From: Rhodobacterales bacterium 56_14_T64
GTDB taxonomy: Bacteria > Pseudomonadota > Alphaproteobacteria > Rhodobacterales > Rhodobacteraceae
Direction of reading: 5' to 3'
NCBI GenBank assembly: GCA_002162795.1
Contig: MAAY01000033.1
Coordinates: 1-37,822 of the forward strand
Length of the DNA stretch: 37,822 bases
Numbering within the stretch: the first letter of the stretch is position 1; the number at the start of each line of letters is the position of its first letter. This document shows, in pieces, positions 1 to 8,529 of the stretch. The position numbers and the translations under genes are program-made. The notes under the pieces are model-generated. The model saw nothing but the letters and a program-made list of their open reading frames with translations. It was not told the origin of the DNA and did no database searches.

Positions 1-192
1 TCTGTCGGCGGGGCTGTGCTAGGGGCGATCTTTCTTGGCGTGGTCAAAAATGCCCTGCCGGTGGTCAATATCTCGCCGTTCTGGCAGCTGGCGATATCCG
101 GCAGCGCGATCTTGATCGCCGTGGCCTTTAACGCCCGCGCTGGCAAAACCAAGGGCCGTATCATTCTCAAATCTGCCGAGGGTTCAGTATGA
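1..192 (+). CDS. rhaP: Rhamnose ABC transporter permease RhaP, C-terminal 63 residues (partial)
   Basis: The reading frame is open from the first base and stops at 190-192. It encodes the C-terminus of a membrane protein: a hydrophobic segment with a GAIFLGVVKNALPVVNISPFWQ-type stretch, then a final membrane helix (about residues 30-44) and a basic tail. This pattern matches the end of ribose/rhamnose-type (BPD_transp_2) sugar permeases. Its stop codon overlaps the start of the next permease (ATGA at 189-192), so the two are translationally coupled. Rhizobial rha loci run rhaR-S-T-P-Q-U-K, and the genes that follow here are Q, U and K, which makes RhaP the natural identity. The rhaR/S/T genes would lie before the window. 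The substrate assignment rests on this context, not on the fragment itself. Confidence 0.8.
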   Translation, partial: SVGGAVLGAIFLGVVKNALPVVNISPFWQLAISGSAILIAVAFNARAGKTKGRIILKSAEGSV

Positions 193-1205
193 CGGATATG
201 ACCGATATGACCGTGAACACGCGACATGTTCCCAATCGCCTGAACAGCCGCGCCTATCGTACCCTGCGCAGTTGGGAGGCCCTGTTGCTTGCCGTCGCGG
301 TGGCGATCTTTGTGCTGAACAGTTTTGCCTCGCCCTATTTCCTCAATGCGTGGAACCTGAGCGACGCGACCTATAACTTTACTGAAAAGGGGATGATTGC
401 TTTTGCCATGGCGCTGTTGATCATCTCGGGGGAGATTGACCTGTCGGTGGCCTCGATCATTGCGCTGGCCAGCACAGCCATGGGGTTGGCGGTGCAATAT
501 GGGGCAGGGACGCCGGAACTGGTGATGATTGGCCTGACTGTTGGCCTTCTGTGTGGTGCTTTTAATGCGATTTTTGTCACCGTGTTGGGGCTGCCCTCGA
601 TTGTGGTGACCATCGGCACCATGAGCCTGTTTCGTGGCATCAGTTATATCATTTTGGGAGACGGCGCGTATCGCGGTTATCCCGACAGCTTTGCCTGGTT
701 CGGGCAGGGCTATGTCTATTGGGTTTTCACGGCCGAGATTGCCATATTTGCAGTGATCGCGGTGATCTATGGCGTGCTGCTCCATAAGACCAACTTTGGC
801 CGCGCGGTCTATGCCATTGGCAACAACCCCACTGGCGCATTGTTCAGCGGCATCCGGGTGCAACGGGTCAAGTTCATGCTGTTCTTGCTGACCGGTCTGA
901 TGTCCGGCGTTGCCGCGATCTGCCTGACCTCGCGGCTTGGCTCGACGCGCCCTAGCATTGCATCGGGCATGGAGCTGGAGGTGGTCACTATGGTGGTGTT
1001 GGGCGGGATTAACATCCTTGGCGGCTCCGGCTCGATCCCCGGTGTGGTGATTGCTGCCTTTGTCATGGGGCTGGTGACCTTTGGTCTGGGCCTGCTCAAT
1101 GTGCCGGGCATCGTGATGTCGATTTTCATTGGCCTGTTGTTGATCGGAGTGATCGCGCTGCCGCGGCTATGGGCGATGATCGTCGCGCGAAGGTCTCGGA
1201 CATGA
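189..1205 (+). CDS. rhaQ: Rhamnose ABC transporter permease RhaQ
   Basis: A 338-residue polytopic inner-membrane permease of the ribose/xylose/rhamnose family (BPD_transp_2). A cytoplasmic N-terminus of about 30 residues is followed by roughly eight to ten hydrophobic segments. Family hallmarks are visible: [14 protein letters not shown] at 77-90, the counterpart of the GGIDLSVG motif in sugar permeases, and [15 protein letters not shown] at 271-285, the cytoplasmic loop that docks the ATPase. With RhaP it would form the membrane channel, energised by RhaT (ATPase) and fed by the periplasmic RhaS, both outside the window. The start overlaps the rhaP stop and its own stop overlaps the rhaU start (ATGA at 1202-1205), so dosage is probably matched by coupled translation. 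Rhamnose specificity is inferred from the mutarotase and kinase that follow. Confidence 0.9.
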   Translation: MTDMTDMTVNTRHVPNRLNSRAYRTLRSWEALLLAVAVAIFVLNSFASPYFLNAWNLSDATYNFTEKGMIAFAMALLIISGEIDLSVASIIALASTAMGLAVQYGAGTPELVMIGLTVGLLCGAFNAIFVTVLGLPSIVVTIGTMSLFRGISYIILGDGAYRGYPDSFAWFGQGYVYWVFTAEIAIFAVIAVIYGVLLHKTNFGRAVYAIGNNPTGALFSGIRVQRVKFMLFLLTGLMSGVAAICLTSRLGSTRPSIASGMELEVVTMVVLGGINILGGSGSIPGVVIAAFVMGLVTFGLGLLNVPGIVMSIFIGLLLIGVIALPRLWAMIVARRSRT

Positions 1206-1519
1206 GCGAGCGATACGTGTTTCGGATGCGGTTGAACCCCGGCGCGGAGGATGAGTATCAGCGCCGACATGACGAGATCTGGCCCGAATTGGTGGAACTG
1301 CTAGGGCAGGCGGGTGTCAGCGATTACAGCATCCATCTGGACCACGAGACCGGGCTGTTGATCGGAGTGCTGATTCGCGCTGAGGGTCACGGGATGGACA
1401 GCCTGCCAGATCACCCAGTGATGCAAAAATGGTGGGGCCATATGGCTGATCTGATGGAGGTTGGGTCGGATAATGCGCCTGTTGCGGTAGCCTTGCCCAG
1501 CCTGTTTCATCTGCCATGA
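1202..1519 (+). CDS. rhaU: L-rhamnose mutarotase RhaU (RhaM family)
   Basis: A 105-residue cytoplasmic enzyme that interconverts alpha- and beta-L-rhamnopyranose, so that the imported sugar is in the form the isomerase or kinase uses. The length matches E. coli RhaM (about 104). Conserved features seen: [12 protein letters not shown] at 19-30 with the catalytic histidine His23, DYSIHLD at 41-47 with Tyr42, [10 protein letters not shown] at 76-85 with the tryptophan pair, and the C-terminal FHLP. The start at 1202 was chosen because it overlaps the rhaQ stop as ATGA and gives the family's normal N-terminus. An in-frame upstream ATG at 1169 would add 11 residues that belong to rhaQ sequence. 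The stop overlaps the rhaK start (1516-1519). In rhizobia the equivalent gene is rhaU, located exactly here between rhaQ and rhaK. Confidence 0.93.
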   Translation: MSERYVFRMRLNPGAEDEYQRRHDEIWPELVELLGQAGVSDYSIHLDHETGLLIGVLIRAEGHGMDSLPDHPVMQKWWGHMADLMEVGSDNAPVAVALPSLFHLP

Positions 1520-2898
1520 CCGCGCCACGCCACATCGCGGTCATTGATATCGGTAAAACAAACGTCAAGCTTGCGCTGGTCGATTTGGTTGAGATGGACG
1601 AGATCGCCGTTGTCACACGGCCCAACACAGTCCGCCCCGGTCCGCCTTGGCCGCATTTTGATACTGAGGCGCATTGGACGTTTCTGTTGGAGGCCTTAGG
1701 TCAGTTTCACCGCGATCACCGGATTGATGCCATTTCGGTCACCACACATGGGGCCAGTATTGTGCTGCTGGATCAGAGTGGCAATTTGGCCGCGCCAATC
1801 CTTGACTATGAACATGACGGTCCTGCGGAAACAGCCGCGCAATATGACGCGATCCGACCGCCATTTGAGCAAACGGGATCCCCACGTCTGGCCAATGGCT
1901 TAAACGTCGGCGCGCAATTGCATTGGCAGTTCCAAGCTGATCCTGACCTGCACGCCCGTACCGCGCATATACTGACTTACCCCCAATACTGGGCTCACCG
2001 TTTGACCGGTGTCATCGCAAGTGATGTTACCTCGATTGGGTGTCACACTGACCTGTGGCAACCGCATCAGGGCATTTTCTCGGAGCTGGTTAAGACACTT
2101 GATATCGCCGACAAGATTGCGCCTGTGCGTAAATCGACTGATGTGCTGGGGCCGGTATTGCCAGAGATCAGCGCGGCCACTGGGTTGTCCAAGGACACAC
2201 CGGTGATTTGCGGCATTCACGATTCAAACGCCTCGCTCTATCCCCATGTGCTGGGCCAAGAAACGCCGTTTTCTGTGGTGTCGACTGGGACATGGGTGGT
2301 GGTGATGGCGATGGGGGGTGGCGAGACTACTCTGGATCCATCTCGGGGTACCTTGGTCAATGTGAATGCTCTGGGCCAGGCGGTGCCGTCAGCCCGCTTT
2401 ATGGGGGGGCGCGAGTTTGAGTTGATCCAGAAGGGGCATCTGGTTGACGTTCATCAGGCTGACGTCATGCAGGTATTGCAGCAGGAGATCATGCTTTTGC
2501 CAGCGGTTGATCCTGTGAGCGGGCCGTTTCAAGGACAGAGCATGCGTTGGCTCGGAGCCGAGCCCCCAGAGGGTTCTGGCCTGCGGGCAACGGCTTTGTC
2601 TTTCTATCTGGCGATGATGACAGAGACTTGCCTGGGCTTGTCAGGTGCGAGTGGGCCAACAATTGTCGAGGGGCCGTTTGCGCATAATGTACAGTACCTT
2701 GAGATGTTGCAGGCTGCGACTGGTCGCCCAGTTTTCTTCAGCCCATCGTCAACAGGAACCAGTATAGGGGCGGCGCTTTTGTTTGGTGCAGCCACGGATT
2801 TGGCTGCCCCTGAAACGGCCGACCCGTCGAGGAACCTACTGCAACTGGCAAGTTATGCCGCTCGATGGCGTCTGAAAGTTGAAGACAGATTTGTGTGA
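1516..2898 (+). CDS. rhaK: Rhamnose kinase RhaK (FGGY carbohydrate kinase)
   Basis: A 460-residue FGGY-family sugar kinase, two actin-like ATPase domains with ATP transferred to the sugar. The N-terminal phosphate loop is [11 protein letters not shown] at 10-20. [12 protein letters not shown] at 233-244 contains the probable catalytic base Asp236, VSTGTW lies near 257-262, and the C-terminal nucleotide domain has [16 protein letters not shown] around 383-398. It follows rhaU with an ATGA overlap and ends the operon. In Rhizobium leguminosarum RhaK is required for both rhamnose phosphorylation and function of the rhamnose ABC transporter, so proximity to the permeases is meaningful. It differs from the longer E. 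coli RhaB type, whose substrate is rhamnulose. Whether the substrate here is rhamnose or rhamnulose cannot be read from the sequence. No clear terminator was seen downstream. Confidence 0.88.
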   Translation: MTAPRHIAVIDIGKTNVKLALVDLVEMDEIAVVTRPNTVRPGPPWPHFDTEAHWTFLLEALGQFHRDHRIDAISVTTHGASIVLLDQSGNLAAPILDYEHDGPAETAAQYDAIRPPFEQTGSPRLANGLNVGAQLHWQFQADPDLHARTAHILTYPQYWAHRLTGVIASDVTSIGCHTDLWQPHQGIFSELVKTLDIADKIAPVRKSTDVLGPVLPEISAATGLSKDTPVICGIHDSNASLYPHVLGQETPFSVVSTGTWVVVMAMGGGETTLDPSRGTLVNVNALGQAVPSARFMGGREFELIQKGHLVDVHQADVMQVLQQEIMLLPAVDPVSGPFQGQSMRWLGAEPPEGSGLRATALSFYLAMMTETCLGLSGASGPTIVEGPFAHNVQYLEMLQAATGRPVFFSPSSTGTSIGAALLFGAATDLAAPETADPSRNLLQLASYAARWRLKVEDRFV

Positions 2899-3054
2899 GA
2901 ATCTGGGCCTCTTCAAATCACTTTCGATACACTAAGTTTGGCCTGTGCGATTTGCACTGCAGCATTGTTATTACGTGAATGGTATTTTTGGCTGCAGAAA
3001 TAGGACTGTAATCGCATCGCTGAAAGAAATGATCTCAATTATTGTCGAGTCTGA

Positions 3055-3060
3055 TATAAT
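3055..3060 (+). promoter_or_regulatory. Possible -10 element upstream of the EEP-family gene
   Basis: A perfect TATAAT hexamer lies 32 bases ahead of the ATG at 3093, in an AT-rich spacer (2899-3092). No good -35 hexamer was found at 16-18 bases upstream, so this is a candidate only. Confidence 0.3.
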
Positions 3061-3092
3061 CCCGCTGTTTAGGATAAAAGGGATTTTGAGAA

Positions 3093-4232
3093 ATGCCATT
3101 TTACCATCAATTAAAGAGCTACGCGCACGCCCCCAGCGCCGGTGAGTTTCCAAACTATCCAGGCAAGCAGGGATGGATCGCGAGCCGCTTGCTCACACTT
3201 CGTAAGGACCTCGCGGCGGCGATCACCGATCAACGTCAACCGCGCTCTCTGATCGTTGGCAGCTGGAATATACGGGCCTTTGACGATGGTGCTGCCCGAC
3301 TGGATGAAAGCTACCACTATATCGCGGAAATCATTGGAACGTTTGACATCTGCGCGGTGCAGGAGGTGAAGGGCGACCTTGCGCCCTTGGAACGCCTTCG
3401 CAAGCTATTGGGCCCCAATTGGGAGTACTCCGTCTCTGACGTTTCGAGCCACAAAGGTGGCAATAACGAACGTTTGGCATTTCTGTACAACACCAACCGC
3501 GTGTCCTTCCGGCGATTGATCGGTGAGCTGGTGGTGGATCCAGATGATCTTGAGAACAGTGACCAGTTTGCACGCTCGCCGTTCTTTGCGGCCTTTCAGG
3601 CTGATTGGTTCCGTTTTTGCCTGTGCTCTACCCACATCATTTATGGCGGTACATCGGCGCAGGAAAAGAAAATGCGGGCTGATGAAATTACGGCTATCAC
3701 CAAAATGCTGGTGAGCCGGGCTAGAAAAGAGGACCAAGTCTACATCTTTCTGGGCGACATGAATATTGAGTCGGCTGACGGTGAAATCATGCAGGCGTTG
3801 CGCGATAGTCGAATGGTTTTGCCAGAGTTTCCGGCCACTAATTTGGGCGGTGACAGATTATACGATCAAATGGCTTTCACTGACAAAGGTGCCGCAAGCC
3901 GGAAAACCAGACTAATTCGACACGGGGTATTTGACTGGCGTAGGGCCGTTTTTGGGCCTTACCCACAAGATGAATTCGACACCTTGCCAGAGGACGAAAA
4001 AGAGGGACCAATGCGGCGAGTTTCCCACGATGAAATGTTAGCGCACTACCAACCGATATGCGACGCACAGCGCCGGGCGAACGGTAAAGATCCATATGCC
4101 GATTTTTCACGCAGCTATGGGCTGTGGACCACATTCGAAATGTCGGATCACTTGCCGATTTGGATCGAACTCGAGGTTGATTACTCAAACGACTACATCG
4201 CGCGTTTTCTGACACCCGACGCTGATAGTTAG
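3093..4232 (+). CDS. Endonuclease/exonuclease/phosphatase (EEP) family protein
   Basis: A 379-residue protein with the exonuclease III/DNase I-like metal-dependent phosphoesterase fold. Catalytic landmarks occur in the right order: GSWNIRAFDD at 56-65 (Asn59), AVQEVKGD at 88-95 (metal ligand Glu91), STHIIYGG at 179-186 (His181), FLGDMNIES at 219-227 (Asp222, Asn224), and the terminal MSDHLPIW at 350-357 (Asp352-His353). It is longer than plain EEP domains. About 55 residues precede the fold, and a charged insertion at about 265-345 separates the GDMN and SDH motifs. No signal peptide is evident, so it is probably cytoplasmic. Substrate (DNA, RNA, lipid or sugar phosphate) cannot be told. It stands alone, with codon usage less GC-rich than the flanking rha genes (about half G+C in the lines I counted), which may hint at acquisition. 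The start lacks a strong ribosome-binding site. Confidence 0.8.
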   Translation: MPFYHQLKSYAHAPSAGEFPNYPGKQGWIASRLLTLRKDLAAAITDQRQPRSLIVGSWNIRAFDDGAARLDESYHYIAEIIGTFDICAVQEVKGDLAPLERLRKLLGPNWEYSVSDVSSHKGGNNERLAFLYNTNRVSFRRLIGELVVDPDDLENSDQFARSPFFAAFQADWFRFCLCSTHIIYGGTSAQEKKMRADEITAITKMLVSRARKEDQVYIFLGDMNIESADGEIMQALRDSRMVLPEFPATNLGGDRLYDQMAFTDKGAASRKTRLIRHGVFDWRRAVFGPYPQDEFDTLPEDEKEGPMRRVSHDEMLAHYQPICDAQRRANGKDPYADFSRSYGLWTTFEMSDHLPIWIELEVDYSNDYIARFLTPDADS

Positions 4233-4262
4233 CGCATCGTAAGACGCAAAGCTGAGGAGCCA

Positions 4263-4332
4263 TTATGCGCAACTTGGCATTGGTCGGTTTCTGGTTAGCA
4301 GAAATTTCAACATTTCACACCGTTGCGCATAA
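4263..4332 (+). promoter_or_regulatory. 11-bp inverted repeat flanking a 48-nt loop ahead of the hydrolase gene
   Basis: TTATGCGCAAC (4263-4273) is the exact reverse complement of GTTGCGCATAA (4322-4332). In RNA this could form a long-range hairpin that hides the ATG at 4265. In DNA the two arms could be a pair of operator half-sites. Its position between the EEP gene and the hydrolase is consistent with a leader control element. Confidence 0.4.
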
Positions 4333-4387
4333 AAATGTCGAAAACGGACGTGAAATCATAGCATTGCCATGCCACTCCTGCTTGTAG
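4265..4387 (+). CDS. Possible 40-residue small ORF upstream of the CocE-like gene
   Basis: A GAGGAG ribosome-binding site at 4253-4258 lies six bases before an ATG that opens 40 codons, ending at TAG 4385-4387. The peptide is weakly hydrophobic at its N-terminus (MRNLALVGFWLAE) and Cys/His-containing at its end (LPCHSCL). It resembles no family I recognise. The initiation signal is better than that of most genes in the window. Its start codon lies inside the left arm of an 11-base inverted repeat (4263-4273 with 4322-4332), and its 3' end overlaps the first possible ATG (4369) of the next gene in another frame. It could be a regulatory upstream ORF or simply chance. Without conservation data the case is weak. 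Confidence 0.3.
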   Translation: MRNLALVGFWLAEISTFHTVAHKNVENGREIIALPCHSCL

Positions 4388-6423
4388 CTACAGACAAGAC
4401 AAGAATTTTAGGGAGCACCGTGTTGGGACAAAAGCCGGATCAGACCGTAACGATTTTACCTGACTTGGGTATTGCCCTGCCTGATGGCACCCGCCTTTCG
4501 GCAAAGGCCTGGATGCCCAAAGGTGCTGAGACAACGCCGTTGCCTGCGGTGCTGGAATATCTGCCCTACCGCAAATCCGACGGCACCGCCGCACGCGATC
4601 ATGCGATGCACCTGCATTTTGCCCAAAACGGTTATGTCAGCTTGCGAGTGGACCGGCGGGGCTGTGGCGACAGCGAAGGCTTGTTTGACGACGAGTATTC
4701 TGAGGAGGAATTGCAGGATGGCTCCGATATCATCGCATGGATTGCTCGCCAGCCGTGGTGTGATGGCAATGTTGGCATACAAGGAATTTCCTGGGGCGGT
4801 TTCAATGGGTTGCAAATTGCTGCCCGTGCCCCAGACGCGCTAAAAGCCGTGATCACCATTGGGTCGACCGTGGATCGCTATGCTGACGATATTCACTACA
4901 AAGGTGGCATTCAGCTGGGCGAAAACATCGGTTGGGCTGCGACCTCGACGTCATGGTTTTCGATGCCTCCTGATCCTGCAATTGTCGGCGCAAGCTGGCG
5001 CGACAGCTGGCTGGCCCGACTTGAAAATACGCCCTTTCTGGCTCGTGAGTGGACCAGCCACTCCAACCGCGACGAGTATTGGAAACACGGCTCCGTATGC
5101 GAGGACTACAGCGCCATTAAGGCGTCGGTTTTGGCGATGGGAGGGCTGCATGATGGCTATCGCAACACCATGGCGCATCTGGTTGAAAACATGCAGGCAC
5201 CGGTCAAAGGCATCGCCGGCCCTTGGAACCATAAATACCCCCACATCAGTACAATCGCACCTTCAATCGACTACCTGAATATCGCGGTGCGCTGGTGGGA
5301 TCATTGGCTTAAGGGCATCGACAATGGTGTCGATACAGATCCCGCCTACAGTGTTTACATAATGGATAGTGTCCTACCCACTCCAAGTATCGACCATCGT
5401 GCCGGACGCTGGATTGGCGAAGACAGTTGGCCCTCACCGCAAATATCCCCAAGACCTTTCGACTTTGGCGATGGCACTCTTGGCGCGTCTTTGCCGTTTG
5501 AGACTACCGTCAGTACTGACATGGCTTGTGGTCGCGATTGCGGCGAATATTTCCCGTTTGGTTTTGGTCCCGGAGAGCTGCCAGATGAACAAACCCACGA
5601 TGACGCGCTTTCAGCGTGTTTTGACAGCATGCCAGTGGGTGAAGATTGCGAGATCGTCGGTGCTCCAGAGGTGAGGTTGACGCTATCGTCGGATATGCCA
5701 AAGGCGCAGATAATTGTTCGGCTTTGCGACATTTTCCCGGATGGGACTTCAGCGTTCATAAGCCTTGGCTTGCTTAACTTGCGCCATCGCGACGGGTTCG
5801 ACGAGGCCTGCGATCTTGTCCCTAGCGAAGACTATGATGTCTCGGTCACGCTGGATCAGAGTGCATATAAATTGCCACAGGGACATCGGCTGCGGGTGTC
5901 TGTGTCGACCAGTTACTGGCCCTATTGCTGGCCCGAAGGCAGTCCGTTTGCGCTGACTTTGCGGGCTGGAACACTGACCGTCCCGTTTCGCCAGGCTGTT
6001 GGCGGTACTGGTGAAATTTCGTTTGACCCACCCGTCGTAATCGAGACCCGACCTTATAAGGAATTGAAATCCGCCACTGAATTTAAGGAGCGGATCGAAG
6101 ACCCGGACACCGGCAAAATCACGCTAAAAATCTCTGGCGATCATGGTTGCCAGGAAGATCTGGAAAGCGGCTTGATCACGCAGAGCGACGTGTCAGAGAC
6201 CTGGACAATTGAGCGCGATGATCCGGCCTCGGCCCAAGTGGAAATCATCTGGAACCGTGGGCTGGCGCGTGGTCACAATCCCGGCGACTGGAATGTAAAC
6301 ACACGCGTCACAACCCATATGTGGGGCAAGGAAAATCAGTTTTTCATCCTGCAAAAACTTGAAGCATTTGAAGACGGAGAATCGGTTTTCGAAAAGGTGA
6401 TGCAAGACAGTATAGATCGCTGA
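4369..6423 (+). CDS. CocE/NonD family hydrolase (S15 peptidase/cocaine-esterase-like)
   Basis: A 684-residue alpha/beta-hydrolase of the X-Pro dipeptidyl-peptidase/cocaine esterase family. The N-terminal catalytic domain carries the nucleophile elbow GISWGG (Ser141), with acid Asp262 in GGLHDGYRN and His288 in AGPWNHKYPH, which completes the triad. DRRGCGDSEG at about 95-104 is the oxyanion-side family motif. A jelly-roll PepX_C-like domain follows (about 350-560), then a further C-terminal beta-rich part of about 110 residues (570-684). No signal peptide was seen, so it is probably cytoplasmic. Such enzymes cleave acyl esters or amides, and the substrate is unknown here. The true start may be the GTG at 4420, which has GGGAG just upstream and avoids overlap with the small ORF ending at 4387. 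That would give 667 residues. Downstream is a strong hairpin at 6474-6501. Confidence 0.85.
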   Translation: MPLLLVATDKTRILGSTVLGQKPDQTVTILPDLGIALPDGTRLSAKAWMPKGAETTPLPAVLEYLPYRKSDGTAARDHAMHLHFAQNGYVSLRVDRRGCGDSEGLFDDEYSEEELQDGSDIIAWIARQPWCDGNVGIQGISWGGFNGLQIAARAPDALKAVITIGSTVDRYADDIHYKGGIQLGENIGWAATSTSWFSMPPDPAIVGASWRDSWLARLENTPFLAREWTSHSNRDEYWKHGSVCEDYSAIKASVLAMGGLHDGYRNTMAHLVENMQAPVKGIAGPWNHKYPHISTIAPSIDYLNIAVRWWDHWLKGIDNGVDTDPAYSVYIMDSVLPTPSIDHRAGRWIGEDSWPSPQISPRPFDFGDGTLGASLPFETTVSTDMACGRDCGEYFPFGFGPGELPDEQTHDDALSACFDSMPVGEDCEIVGAPEVRLTLSSDMPKAQIIVRLCDIFPDGTSAFISLGLLNLRHRDGFDEACDLVPSEDYDVSVTLDQSAYKLPQGHRLRVSVSTSYWPYCWPEGSPFALTLRAGTLTVPFRQAVGGTGEISFDPPVVIETRPYKELKSATEFKERIEDPDTGKITLKISGDHGCQEDLESGLITQSDVSETWTIERDDPASAQVEIIWNRGLARGHNPGDWNVNTRVTTHMWGKENQFFILQKLEAFEDGESVFEKVMQDSIDR

Positions 6424-6473
6424 AAGCGGCTCGGGGTTTAGGTTATTGGGTGTCGTATCGAACAGTCTGTCTT

Positions 6474-6501
6474 CGCTTTGCTTCAGTCTTGAAGCAAAGC
6501 G
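6474..6501. terminator. Hairpin between convergent hydrolase and ArsC-like genes
   Basis: CGCTTTGCTTCA (6474-6485) pairs perfectly over 12 bases with TGAAGCAAAGCG (6490-6501), leaving a 4-base loop. It lies after the hydrolase stop and includes the stop codon of the minus-strand gene (6483-6485), so it probably serves both directions. No long T-run follows on either strand. Confidence 0.55.
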
Positions 6502-6812
6502 TTCTGCACCGCCTCGTCCCAACCAAGATAGTAAGTATCGCCGTCACGGATCACCGGACGAGCCATCAGTTTTGGTTTGGCGGCGATCTGATCTTCTGCT
6601 TCCGAGTGCTTCAGCCAGTCGCTCAACCCGCGCCAATCATTGGTTTTCCGATCTACCAGTCGATCGCCAAATTCAGCGATCAGTTCAGCCAGTTCCGCTT
6701 CACTCAGAGGGTCGGCCCGGACATCGCGAAAACTAACATCCTTGCCTGCGGCCTCCAACGCTTTGCGGGCTTTTTGGCTATCCGAGCAGGTGTTCAATCC
6801 AAGAATCATCAT
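6483..6812 (-). CDS. ArsC/Spx-like thioredoxin-fold protein (YffB-type)
   Basis: A 109-residue thioredoxin-fold protein of the ArsC/Spx family. Seen: LNTCSDSQKARKAL at 6-19 with a single redox cysteine Cys9 (NTC motif), FRDVRADPL at 28-36, and KPKLMARPV at 80-88, the counterpart of the ArsC KPSLIKRPV segment. The second Arg and the Cys pattern of true arsenate reductases are incomplete, so a YffB/ArsC-like reductase using glutathione is as likely as arsenate reduction. The start at 6812 is supported by GGGAG about 8 bases upstream on the minus strand. Longer in-frame starts up to 6977 add unrelated sequence. No ars genes are nearby. It converges on the CocE-like gene. Confidence 0.82.
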   Translation of the reverse strand: MMILGLNTCSDSQKARKALEAAGKDVSFRDVRADPLSEAELAELIAEFGDRLVDRKTNDWRGLSDWLKHSEAEDQIAAKPKLMARPVIRDGDTYYLGWDEAVQNALLQD

Positions 6813-7038
6813 GGTGCAGTCTCCCAAATCAACAATGCTGCAATCTCTAACATCAAGTCCTGGAGCGCAAGATGCACGCTCTGGACCAGCAGTATAAATC
6901 CCTCGCTGCTTCAAACCGTCCACATGCGAAGGGATTTCCCAGATTAGGTGGAATCCACATGGAGGGCGGCAATGCACAATATATTCTTCACAAAATCACC
7001 CTCTATCCAGTTTCAATTTTCCATGGTAACGCGGTTTT

Positions 7039-8274
7039 ATGTTACGTGCGCTGAAAGATAACTGGGCCCTGTTCCTGGGCATTCTACTACTTATGATCTC
7101 AAACGGCCTGTTGGCCACTTTGTTGACCATTCGCGGTATCGCGCTGGGGTTTTCGGAGGTCACAATTGGCGTCATGCAGGCCGGCTATCCGCTGGGAGCC
7201 TTACTAGGGGCCGTGGTCGCCCCCAAGCTGGTCGAGAAAGTCGGGCATATCCGGTCGTTCGGCGCCCTGGCGTCCTTGTGTTCTATCTCGGCAATTGTGC
7301 ATCTGTTGACGGATGATCCGGTGAGCTGGAGCGTGATGCGGGTGCTGGCCGGATTTTGTTATCCAGGGCTCTATGTGATTTCTGAAAGCTGGTTGAATGC
7401 CAAGGCCGAGAACTGGTATCGGGCGAGCCTGTTGTCGATCTATTTTGTGGTGATCTCGGCGGGGGCGTCAATTGGGGCGGCGATGGCAGGGATTGAGGAT
7501 ACAAACGGTGTCATGCTGTTTGGTATCACCTCAATTCTGATTTCGATCTCTCTAGTGCCGATATTGATCTCGAACAATCGAGCACCGGAATATTCGGCAC
7601 CCGAACGGTTGCCCATTGTGAAATTGCTACGGATATCGCCACTGGCCATCTACGGCGCGGTTCTGAATGGGGTTCTTTCGTCGGGAATTTTTATTTCCTT
7701 ACCGCTGTACGGCTTGGCGCTCGGGATGAGTGCGCCAGGGGCCACGTCGCTCTTGGTGATGGCAACACTGGCCGGGGCGGTGTTTCAGTTCCCGATAGGT
7801 TGGTTATCTGATCGGGTGGATCGACGGTTGATCGTTGCCGGGGTTTCTGCGGTGGCAGCTGTGGTTGCACTGGGACTGGCGACCGGGATGCTTGCCGGGC
7901 ATTTGCATCTGGCGGTCGGGTTGATGGCGGGAATGTTGTTGCCGGTCTATTCGATATGTGTGGCGCATGCGAATGATCATCTGACACCGACGCAGATTGT
8001 GCCAGCCAGCGGGACCATGGTGTTAGCGATCAATGTAGGCATTCTTGTCGGGTCATTGAGCGGACCGGCCATTATCGGACTGACGGGCCCCGCTGGGCTG
8101 ATGGTGTTCTTCGCCATTGTCAGCGGATTGACCGTTCTTGTGGCTTTGTTCCGGGTGGCTCGTGCGGATCCGCCGGAAGAAACAGGCGTAGCTCAGGCTC
8201 TTTCACCGCAAGGTGTTCAAATGGCGGGTGAATTGCATCCCGAAGCCGAGTGGTCGAGGGGAAATAATCGTTGA
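7039..8274 (+). CDS. MFS transporter, YcaD-like
   Basis: A 411-residue inner-membrane transporter of the major facilitator superfamily with about twelve hydrophobic segments in two halves. The 2-3 loop region reads GALLGAVVAPKLVEKVG (about 53-69). The stretch SESWLNAKAENWYRASLLSIY around 114-134 is the pattern typical of the YcaD/putative efflux subgroup. Motif A of the second half is seen as GWLSDRVDRR near 254-263. A hydrophilic tail of about 30 residues (EETGVAQALSPQG and following) ends in the cytoplasm. The substrate is unknown. The 226-base spacer upstream holds nothing recognisable, and no convincing Shine-Dalgarno precedes the ATG, although the N-terminus aligns with the family's usual start just before the first helix. 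Confidence 0.85.
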   Translation: MLRALKDNWALFLGILLLMISNGLLATLLTIRGIALGFSEVTIGVMQAGYPLGALLGAVVAPKLVEKVGHIRSFGALASLCSISAIVHLLTDDPVSWSVMRVLAGFCYPGLYVISESWLNAKAENWYRASLLSIYFVVISAGASIGAAMAGIEDTNGVMLFGITSILISISLVPILISNNRAPEYSAPERLPIVKLLRISPLAIYGAVLNGVLSSGIFISLPLYGLALGMSAPGATSLLVMATLAGAVFQFPIGWLSDRVDRRLIVAGVSAVAAVVALGLATGMLAGHLHLAVGLMAGMLLPVYSICVAHANDHLTPTQIVPASGTMVLAINVGILVGSLSGPAIIGLTGPAGLMVFFAIVSGLTVLVALFRVARADPPEETGVAQALSPQGVQMAGELHPEAEWSRGNNR

Positions 8275-8491
8275 CTAGGGCACCAGTCCGCCACTTCACA
8301 AAACAGACAAAGCGACGACGTGAGTGAATTTCGCCAATTTTTTAAAGTCGGGTATGTCCCACAATTTAGCTCTTGGTGCACATTACAGCGAACGACTGAT
8401 CACCGAAAATTTTGAGTTTAAACATCTATGACTTGAAGTAATATCGGGGTGTTTTGGGTCAGATGTAGCGTAGTTTCCAGCAATTGAACTG

Positions 8492-8527
8492 AATCCAGCG
8501 CGCCAGCTGAAACTGGCGCGCTGGATT
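8492..8527. terminator. Perfect 15-bp hairpin, terminator of the capsule operon
   Basis: AATCCAGCGCGCCAG (8492-8506) pairs without mismatch with CTGGCGCGCTGGATT (8513-8527) around a 6-base loop. It begins 2 bases after the stop codon of the minus-strand phosphomannomutase gene. The stem is long and GC-rich but is not followed by a U-tract on either strand, so termination, mRNA 3'-end protection, or both are possible. Confidence 0.7.
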
Positions 8528-8529
8528 AT

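Noticed and set aside
2945-3145. A 66-codon open frame in the rhaK-EEP spacer
   Set aside because: It overlaps the start of the EEP gene out of frame, has no ribosome-binding site and resembles no family.
6483-6812. True arsenate reductase ArsC
   Set aside because: Only the first part of the ArsC signature is present and no ars genes lie nearby, so a general ArsC/Spx-like call is safer.
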